Of a DNA stretch of 22,180 nucleotides, positions 12,501-22,180 are shown piece after piece; positions within the stretch are counted from its first letter, which is position 1, and each line of letters begins with the position of its first letter. A program made the position numbers and the translations under genes. Source of the DNA: HGM04593 sp045636545 (GTDB lineage Bacteria > Bacteroidota > Bacteroidia > Bacteroidales > Bacteroidaceae); the NCBI GenBank assembly GCA_045636545.1, contig JAZTXR010000074.1, positions 1-22,180 on the forward strand. The letters run 5' to 3'. The notes under the pieces are model-generated. The model was not told the origin of the DNA. It saw nothing but the letters and a program-made list of their open reading frames with translations, and made no database searches.

Positions 12501-15500
12501 CAATAGTAAAAGTCATCGACGGTTGTATATGGGTTTATATCAATATAGTTTATGGCATAGTCAAGCGATGTGAGTATGCCATATTTGTCATATAGTTCCT
12601 GTACCAAAGCCTCGGGATTAATGGGGACAAACATAGATTGTTTACCTTTAATTTACATACACAATTAACGTTATAAGAAGCACCTATATTCACTTCCTCT
12701 CGTCCCAGAGATGTCTTATCGCCATCAAGGGATGGTACAGTATCATCCTGGGGCCGGCGAAGCGCATTACTTGGCGCATGCGTTCACGCATGTCGGGCTT
12801 GTAGCAATGTATTGGGCATTGACGGCAGGTGCTTTTAGTCTCGCCGAACTTGCAATGCTCCAAGCGGCGGTGGGCATACTCGAGGAGCCTACTGCATTCA
12901 TCGCACAGAGTGCGGTTACCCTCTTTATATCGGCAATATATGGCTATCATTGCCGCAACGGTCTTTTTCTCTCGCTCTATCCTTGACATGGGTACTACTC
13001 TATTTGATGAATTTACCGGCGAGATAAATTCCCAACAGCACCATCAGCACCGAGACAACAAGCGATGCCGCAATGTATGCTGCCGCCGTGAGCCTCTCGC
13101 CGGCCTGGAACAACTGCACAGCTTGTGACGAGAATGTTGAAAAGGTGGTGAAACCACCGCAGAAACCCACCACGGCAAAGAGGTGTGCACCGCCAGAGAG
13201 CAGGGGAATGGCAACGCCTATCAACAACGAGCCGACAACATTAACAAGCAATGTTGCCCAATGGCTGCCGATTGCAAGATGCGCGAACAGCATTGACACG
13301 GCATAGCGCACAATGCTGCCAAGCGCACCACCCGCGCCCACAAGTAACAGACTCTTTATCATTTTTTGCAGCAATTTTTTTGTACGCAACAAAAATACGA
13401 ACAAGAATCTGTTTGGGCAAGCGCACAGCAATGAATGTAGTATGCAAATTATGCATAAATCTCGCTATGTGCAAAAATTGCACGTACCAACAATTTCAGC
13501 TGTCGTAAAAAATACGACAACTGAAATTGTTATTGGCTGCTACGTTTTTTTTGTCTATTTTTGCACAAAGACATCATGTATGCAAAATTTGCACACGTGT
13601 GAACAATACAAATCAATGGCACAATCATTAGCAAAGAATTATATCCACATTGTTTTCTCAACAAAGAACAGGGAGAGGACAATGCGGAAAGAAGACCTCA
13701 CCGAGATATTCTCATACATTGCAGGAATTGTAAAGAGCTGTGAATGCCACTCATTATCTGTGGGAGGTACAACTAACCATATACATATATTGTGTACCTT
13801 GAACAAGAATCTGGCTTTGAGCAAGCTTGTTGCAACAATAAAAGCAAATTCGTCGAAATGGTTGCGCCAGAAAGACGGTTATTACAGAGCATTTGCATGG
13901 CAAGAGGGATATGGAGCATTTTCCGTCAGTCAATCAGTAATAGAGAAAACGACGGAATATATAAAAGCGCAAGAGGAGCACCATAAAAAAGCTGATGCAA
14001 GAGAGGAATTGATAGCGTTGCTCAAGGCCTACAACATTGAATATGATGACAGGTATATATAATTTGCATAGTCCAGTCAGGACTACACCATATAATTTCG
14101 CCCATACAGGGCTATATTGGATTTGACATTATTGACATAGCCCTAACGGACTATGCTATATAATACCGCCCCTACGGGGCTACATGTTTACAGACCAATA
14201 ACCCCAAGGGGGTGATAATTCCGCCATACGAAGAACGCAAATGGGAACAAAAGCCCCAACGGGGTGACATTACCCAGCATAGCCCGTGAGGGCTATGAGA
14301 AGCAAGGGCTATGAGCACAAACAACATCAACCACAGCCCTGAAAGGGCGACATTACCCAGCATAGTCCGTGAGGGCTATGGATATGTCCGCAAGGGCTAT
14401 GAGAATATGAGAATACGATAATATGAAAACAGCACAAGACAGCCCTGAAAGGGCGGAATTAACCAACGTAGTCCGTGAGGGCTATGATGCCCCACAACTC
14501 AACGACCACAACAAGGCGGAATACCCACCTATGCACACTGCGGAACACATTCTTAACCAGACGATGGTGCGTATGTTCGGGTGCGAGCGCAGCCGTAACG
14601 CACACATCGAACGCAAGAAGAGCAAGTGTGACTATACCCTGCCCTGTGCGCCAAGCGAAGAGCAGATAGCAGCCATTGAGCAGCAGGTGAATGACATCAT
14701 CGCGCAGCAGTTGCCTGTGACCATTGAATTTGTGACACGCGAGAATGTCCCCGACGGGGTCGACTTGAGCAAATTGCCGGCCGATGCCAGTGAAACACTG
14801 CGCATTGTGCGCGTGGGCGATTACGATGTGTGCGCCTGCATAGGCACACACGTTGGGAACACAAGCGAGATTGGCCGGTTCAGGATTATAAGTCACACGT
14901 TTGAGAACGGCACACTGCGCCTGAGGTTCAAACTGGAGCAGACACAGCAATAAAGCAAGCACTAACCGCTTAGTTTAACGGATTTTTTATTATCTTCGCA
15001 GAATATTAGTGATTTGCGTAAAATGGTAAACAAAATCCAACGTATATATATATCAACTGTTGAAGGGGCGTTTGAAGCGATGCTCCGTGATGCGTTGTCA
15101 CAGGTGGCAGACGAGGGGCTGATAAAGCTGGTCGTTTTCTGTCACGCATGCGACGGCGGCGAATACAAGCAGAACCTCGCGACCACCCAAGCTGTGGTAA
15201 AGGAGCTGTTCGGCGAGCAGGCGCCGCTCACAAGCTACATTGCGCAAAAGACATCACACGGCGGTGTTACCATTGAGGCCACATACATTGCCGGGGACGA
15301 TGCCACCATTGAGCATCACCGCAACTACAGGCTCATAAAGAGCAATGGTTGCACAGAGATTATCACAGGCGGCATAATTGCGCACGACACCGAGGGCAGC
15401 ACTTTTGAGCAGTCGACCGACATCTTTGAGGGCATTGCAAAGTTGCTATCAAGCAACGGTTTCAAGGCAAGCGACATCTACCGCCAGTGGAACTACCTCC

Positions 15501-18500
15501 CGGGCATTACGGTGCTCAATGACGGCAGCCAGAACTACCAGGAGTTCAACGATGCGCGTTCAATATTCTACTCCACTGCAGACTGGACGGGCGGCTACCC
15601 TGCAGCGACAGGCATAGGCACAAGTGCGGGCAGCGTGACGGTTGAGCTGTGCGCCATCAAGGGCGAGGGCATAACAAGCCGCCCCATCGACAACCCTCTG
15701 CAGATTGCGGCACACAACTACTCGCAACAGGTGCTCGACGGCAAGGTCATCGAACAGCTTAGCGAGAGGACAACGCCAAAGTTCGAGCGTGCAAGGCTGC
15801 TTGGCAACACTGTGCATATTTCGGGCACAGCAGCCATAAAAGGCGAGTGCAGCAACCCAAGCACTGTCACCGTTGAGCAGGCGGCCGAGACTATGGAGAT
15901 TATGGACAGGCTGGTGTCAAAAGAGAATATCCCCGTGGATAACAACGGTTCGCAGTATGACCTGTTGCGCGTGTACGTCAAGCGCGAGTGCGATATCCCG
16001 GCCATAAGGGAGTATATGGAACTGCACTACCCCGACGTGCAGAAGCACTATGTAGTTGCCGATGTGTGCCGCCCCGAGCTGCTCATTGAGATTGAGGGCG
16101 TGGCCAAGTTAATCTTTTAATTTTCGTACCCCTCAGTCACTACGTGACAGCTCCCCTGCCCCAAGTGAGCATCTTATTTTTTGTGTTTCGCAACACAAAA
16201 AGAGAATATATTTAATGCTATAATATAGATGTTGACCCCAAATGTCATCCTGAGCGCAGTCGAATTTTGCAATTAAACGAGTTAAAACCAAGTTTACTTG
16301 ACTTTTCACAACGAGTGTTTGCAAAATCGCCGTAGGCAATGGATCTCAAACCGCAAACAAAGAGATGTCTCCACTGCGGTCGACATGACATCTACGAGTT
16401 TTTTCAGTATGTGGGTCAACAGCCATATTATTACCAAAGTTAAACCAAAATATCACCACAAAACAACAAAAAATATTTTTTATGAAATTCAGAACAACAA
16501 TTCTAATGACAGCGCTATCATTGTCACTATGCGGTTGCTCTCAAAAAGAGCCCGCCAATCCTCTGTTGTCGGACTTCGACACAAAGCACAACATCGCTCC
16601 ATTTGACCGTATTACCATCGACAACTACCGCGAGGGTATGTTGCTTGGTATGGAGGAGCAGAAGAAAGAGATTGAAGCTATCACAAACAGCAGCGAGGAA
16701 CCGACATTCGAGAACACCATCGTTGCCCTTGACCAGTGCGGCAAGCTCCTGCGCAAGGTACGTGGCACGTTCAGCCCACTCTCGAGCAGCAACTCCGACG
16801 AGGAGAAGCGCGCATTGCAGAAGGAGCTTTCACCTCTCTTCTCGGCACACAACGACGACATCTACCTAAACGAGAAGCTCTTTGAGCGCGTGAAAGCCGT
16901 TTATGACAGCCGCGAGTCGCTCACCCTCACAGCCGAGGAGGCAAAGATTCTGGAGAACATATACAAGCGTTTCGTGAACAGCGGTGCCAACCTTGCCCAG
17001 GAGCAGAAAGCACAGTTGCGCGAACTGAACAAGGAACTGTCTATGCTGCAGCTCACATTCTCGCAGAACCTGCTGCACGAGACAAACAACACATTCGTTG
17101 TTGCCGAGAGCCTTGAGGAGCTGAAAGGCCTGCCACAGGCAAACATCGATGCCGCAGCCAAGATGGCTGCCGACAACGGACAGCCTGGCAAATGGATGTT
17201 CAACATGCAGCGCCCAAGCTGCAACCCCGTGCTGCAGTATTGCGAGAACCGCGAACTGCGCGAGAAGGTGTACAATGCATACTATAACCGCGGTAACCGT
17301 GACAACGAGTACGACAGCAAGGAGATTTGCGCAAAGATTGTAGCAAAGCGCCTTGAGAAGGCAAAGCTCATGGGATATGAGAACTATGCACAGATGGTTC
17401 TCGAGGACCGCATGGCAAAGACCCCCGAGGCTGTGTATGCACTGCTCGACCAGGTGTGGGCACCCGCCGTTGCAAAGGCAAAGGAGGAGATTGAGGATAT
17501 CCGCGCCGAGATACGCAAGGAGGGCAAGGACTTTGAGCCTGCAGGCTGGGACTACATGTACTACCTTGACAAGGCAAAGCAGGCGAAGTTTGCCGTGGAC
17601 GAGCAGGAAATAAAGAATTATATGGAGGCCGAGAACGTGATGCAGGGAATCTTCCATGTAGCCACCAAGCTCTATGGCATCACCTTCAAGGAGGTGACAG
17701 CCGAATTGCCATCGTACGAGCCGACAGCAAAGGCATACGAGGTGATTGACCGCGACGGCAGCCTGCTTGCAATCTTCTACAGCGACCAGTTCACACGCGA
17801 CAGCAAGAACGCCGGTGCATGGTGTACATCGTTCCGCCCACAGAGCTACGAGAACGGCAAGCGCATAATCCCTGTTGTAGTGAACAGCTGCAACATGACG
17901 CCAGCCACAGAGAACACCCCTGCATTGCAGAACATTGACAATGTAAAGACAATGTTCCACGAGTTCGGTCATGCACTGCATAACTTCATGCGCGACGTCC
18001 AGTACAGCGGTGCAAGCGGCGTTGAGCGCGACTTCGTCGAGTTGCCATCGCAGATTAACGAACATTGGGCACTTGAGCCCGAGGTGCTTGCAGTCTATGC
18101 AAAGCACTACCAGACAGGCGAGGTGATACCAATGGAGCTTGTAGAGAAGATACAGGAGAGCGACAAGTATGGCCAGGGCTTTGCTACCGTGGAGTACATT
18201 GCGGCATCGCTCAGCGACATGGACCTTCACGTGCTCACCGAGGTGCCTGCCGACCTCAATGTAATGGAGTACGAGACACAGAAACTTGCCGAGCGCGGCA
18301 TCCCATCACAGATTCTGCCACGCTACCGCATGACAAACTTCAGCCACACAATGGGTGGCGGATACAGTGCCGGCTACTATAGCTACATGTGGGCCGAGGT
18401 GCTCGATGCCGATGCGTTCGAGGCATTCAAGGAGACCGGCGATATCTTCAACTCCGAGGTTGCCGAGAAGTTCCGCAAATACATCCTCACCCCTGGCGGC

Positions 18501-21500
18501 ATTGATGATGGTATGACAATGTACCGCAACTTCCGCGGCCGCGAGCCACAGATTGATGCACTGCTCAAGAACAGAGGATTCTAAAGAAACCACACAAGTA
18601 AATGTATTAACCCCGAAAGCTTTTAAAAAAGCTTTCGGGGTTAATATCAAAAAAAACACACTCACATCAAGCCTATTTACATTAGAAGCTGTTTAAATTA
18701 TATCGCCAAGTTTTTATAGAGCAAGAGTGGGATATTTATTTTTAAGCTATAATATAAATGTTGACCCCAAATGTCATTTTTCGAGCAAGCTCTCAACAGC
18801 ACGTCTGAGCGCAGTCAAAGGATATCAAACCGCAAACAAAGAGATGTCTCCACTACGGTCGACATGACATCTACGCGTTTTTCAGAATGTGGGTCAACTG
18901 CTATATTATTGCCATTTTTTTAGAAATTAAAACAGCTTCTAAATTGCACCAACCCAATTTGTTGCGAACAATATTATTCCTCGTTCAGGTATTCTTTAAT
19001 ACCTCTTTCGTGGATAGGAATTGGAAATCGGGGTAAAATTTTCACTCCCATTTCTGCATAATCTTCGAAAAAAAGAAATGGTTCGCTATCTTTTAGAACT
19101 TGTGTATTGCGGACAATGTCTTCATTTGTCATGAATTCAGCACAATATTCCGGATACATAAAGTCAAGGTCAAGAATTCGTCCCTCCACATCTATACAAA
19201 TTATTACTTGAATACAATGAAAATTATCCTTACATTTTGCCATCAACTCTGCGCACCTCTCTTTTCCATAACCTTCCAGAACATTTTTGAGAACATATTT
19301 TAGAAAAGCTACTCTGTTCTCGTCATCACTATTGAAAACATCAATGAGATATTCTAAATCTATTTGGTTATACTGCTCATGTAATTTACGGAATAAATTC
19401 TCTTCGTATTGCTTTAAACCGCAGAAAGTGCTAACACTGGTAGGGGTATACTTTATACGGTATATCGTGTCATTGCCATAACTTTGATATTCCACAACAG
19501 CACTATCTGCAGCGTACTCTTGCATCGCAAAGCACAAAGTTTGTGTAAATACAATAATAAAAAGTGTTGTAATAAATCGTTTCATAAAATTATCATTTGT
19601 ATTCTATCTGTTTATCGGTATATCAATGCTTATGCCATTACAACCATACTTGCCAGGGGATACAAACTTGATGTCCTTTATTTTTTTGGTTATTTCATAA
19701 ATGTGCTCGGGCCAGATTCCATCACTATACTCCGATGAAAAAACAAAATTGCATCGTACAGCATCTCCTGTTTCATTTATATCAAGCCGTACACAAATAT
19801 CCTTACCCTCCACAAATGCAACGCGTTTTAAATGATGCAGAGCAATCTTTTGCACAGAATCGACAGTTGTCATTACATCCTTGTCTTGAAGATATTTTTT
19901 GACAACCGTATCGGACTCTGTCAAACCTGATTTGCCGTCTAATCTTGTATCGTCATCGTATTGTTCCTTTATATATGCAATCACTGTTGTATCAAGGTGT
20001 ACATCAAAACGAACGGTTTCACCATCATACTTAAAGTCGACACGCTTTTCCAAATATCTCTGCAGAATTTTGGAGGTAATTGAAAAAGTTATCCATGGCG
20101 AAAGTTCTATACCAAATTCGTCCAAGCGCGGATATGGATCCGAAGGCCTATTTAAAATGATTTCTGTATTGCGTTTTATATCCTCGTATGTCATGAAAGG
20201 CGCGTAGGTATTAGGATACATGAATTTTACGCAAGCAATGACACCATTTGCGTCAACTCTTATACGGACATACAATTTAAGACTTTTTTCAGATTTGGAA
20301 GATAACGCAAACATTTCCTTGCACCGTTTTTTTCCATACCCCCCAAGAATGTCTTTAGTCATTGCTGCAACATTTTTCTTCATATATTCATAACCTGCAT
20401 ACTCGATGATATCATAATCCGCATTTTTATAGTCTACAGGCTTGTCATCTATATATTGCTTAAAGCCGGACACGAACATATATTCAATTTTTTCGATAAC
20501 CAATGTATCATTGCCATGTACTTGATATTCTATTTTTGTACTGTCAGGTATGTTCTCATTTAATGCATAACAGAATGTCTGTACGCATACAATAACAAAA
20601 ATTGTTGTAAGAAATCGTTTCATAGAAGTATCATTTATATTCAATACCAAATATTTGCAATAATTTTATCCAATTATATTTAAAACCCTCCACTGCAGGC
20701 GTTTGATAGGAGTTACTCGGTACATATTCTTCTTGAAAGCTTTTGATAAATTTATTGATGCCTGCAAGGAACTTATTCAAGTCCAACACTCCTTCTTTAT
20801 CAATAGCCGTATCCATTAAAAATATATAGTCATTATCTTTGGAGGCGGAATGCTCATCATAACCATTGCCACCGTTTAGCTTTCGTCTTTTTTGATTATA
20901 ATATAAATCCTTTATTACGTGTTCTTGAAATTCCAGATTCGATTTTCCAATGCCAGTCATTCCTAAATGGTCTTGTACAACATGGACAGCTTCGGAAAAC
21001 ATTGTATGTTCATTAACATATTTGCTATCAATGTAAATTCTGTTACTCTTATCCAGATATATACCGTTTCTTTTTCTATATTCTCCTTTATCAGTTGTTG
21101 TATATAAATTATCCAAAACTTCAATTTCAGCCACGTGTTGTTTTAATATATTTGAAGCTGCTACCGGTAAATTTCCTATCAAGGTATCTAACTGTACTGC
21201 ATAATCTTTTGTACGTGGTTTTCCATGAACATACAATCTCGTTTTTGCGGTTGGTGGTTGGTTGTTTTTATTCAGTCCTAAACTACTGTTTGTATTCCAA
21301 ACAGTATCTGCAACAGATTCTATTTTCCTGCCTTCTAACCGCAAACTGTCATTCCTGACAGTTGTTGTGCGTGGTTTGTTGCTACCCACTGAACGCAAGC
21401 CGGGGAATTGGATGGCGGTACTGAAGGGGCTGTTCTCTTCCCTGGTGCTGTTGCCATCAAAATCAAACGGTGATTTTGGAACTCTTGTTTCATTCTTTTC

Positions 21501-22180
21501 CTTTTGTGGGTTCAAGGATGTGGCAACATCTTTCCCGTTCCCAAAGCCAATAGCATTCCCATTGTTTCCCCAATTGGCCAAGCCCTGTGCCATGGTTTGC
21601 GCATTATCGTCCTTTTTAGGTTTCTCACTCTGCAATCCTCCTATTCCGCCTATGCCTGGCATTGCCTCGTTCTTGCTTAGTGCAGGAGGTGTCAATGGAC
21701 TTACAGGTTTGCTCTCAAAATAATCGGTCTGTTTCGGTTTGTCATCATCCTGCAGCACATACTTTGTTTCGTCAACCGTCCCCAACATCTGGGGAAAGTG
21801 TAACATCAACTCACGCTTTCTCTGTTTCTCTTTTTCAATTTCCTGGCAGTTTCCGTGGAAATATAATTCATATAATTCATCCATATCATATTTTTACTGC
21901 AAAACTATATGCAGTCCGTACAAACATGGTTGCTGAATTACCACAAAAACAGCATGACAGGAAATAATAGTGCTAATATAGCAAATGAAAGAGCCTTTGT
22001 CAATAGGAGAAGGGGAAAAAGATTCTGTACTGAAAGGAAAAAATCATCATTAACAAAAGTAATAATATAGATGTTGACCCGCATCTTTGTATTGCCCCCT
22101 ATTAGGGGGATGAGCGAAGCAGAGGGGGTTCAACCCCTCCGGTCTTCGACCACCTCCCCTAAGACAGGGGAGGAATTTGC

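Overview
The window reads as chromosomal DNA of a Bacteroidales bacterium (phylum Bacteroidota), most likely a gut or host-associated species. Several promoters match the phylum's unusual pattern, a -33 TTG/TTTG and a -7 TAnnTTTG about 19-21 bases apart. Shine-Dalgarno sequences are largely absent. The gene content also fits: an M60 mucin-type protease with a type-9-like C-terminal tail, an M3 dipeptidase lipoprotein, several SPI/SPII signal peptides and a RAYT/REP system. Housekeeping genes look GC-balanced. The stretch from about 8.5 to 12.6 kb and the one from about 19 to 22 kb are visibly AT-rich and look acquired.

Layout. 1-1045: the 5' end of a GAPDH gene (minus), preceded by a 29-residue micro-lipoprotein ORF, then a gene-free stretch of hairpin repeats. 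1046-6511: a giant secreted M60 metallopeptidase (minus). 6600-6790: a 28-codon ORF with its own promoter and terminator. 6892-8199: a GMP synthase whose glutaminase domain is shortened and lacks the catalytic Cys. 8200-8640: structured intergenic repeats. 8841-10300: a three-gene toxin-antitoxin-SecB-like chaperone (TAC) operon with promoter, operator-like palindrome and terminator. 10306-11214: a serine recombinase gene behind four GTATTCAAA repeats, its C-terminal DNA-binding helix destroyed by a 63-bp palindromic insertion with a 5-bp target duplication. 11328-11574: a probable ncRNA with 6S-like architecture. 11630-12650: a small lipoprotein, a long palindrome, another structured repeat, a gene fragment and a 52-codon ORF. 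12690-13420: crcB and a YgbA-family gene (minus). 13533-14500: a RAYT transposase followed by its probable REP array, whose last unit runs into the 5' end of an AlaX-like editing gene. 15023-16120: a Rid-family protein. 16219-18942: an M3 dipeptidyl carboxypeptidase lipoprotein between two copies of a MITE-like element. 18974-21884 (minus): a three-gene cluster of a signal-less 417-residue protein with a degenerate zincin-like HVVQ motif and two secreted paralogues, a possible effector/immunity set. 22062-22180: the left end of a further repeat.

The most interesting parts are the complete TAC module, the GMP synthase without an evident glutaminase site, the RAYT/REP locus with a REP in coding sequence, the covarying repeat families, and the possible effector cluster. 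All functional calls rest on motif recognition by eye; no database search was run.
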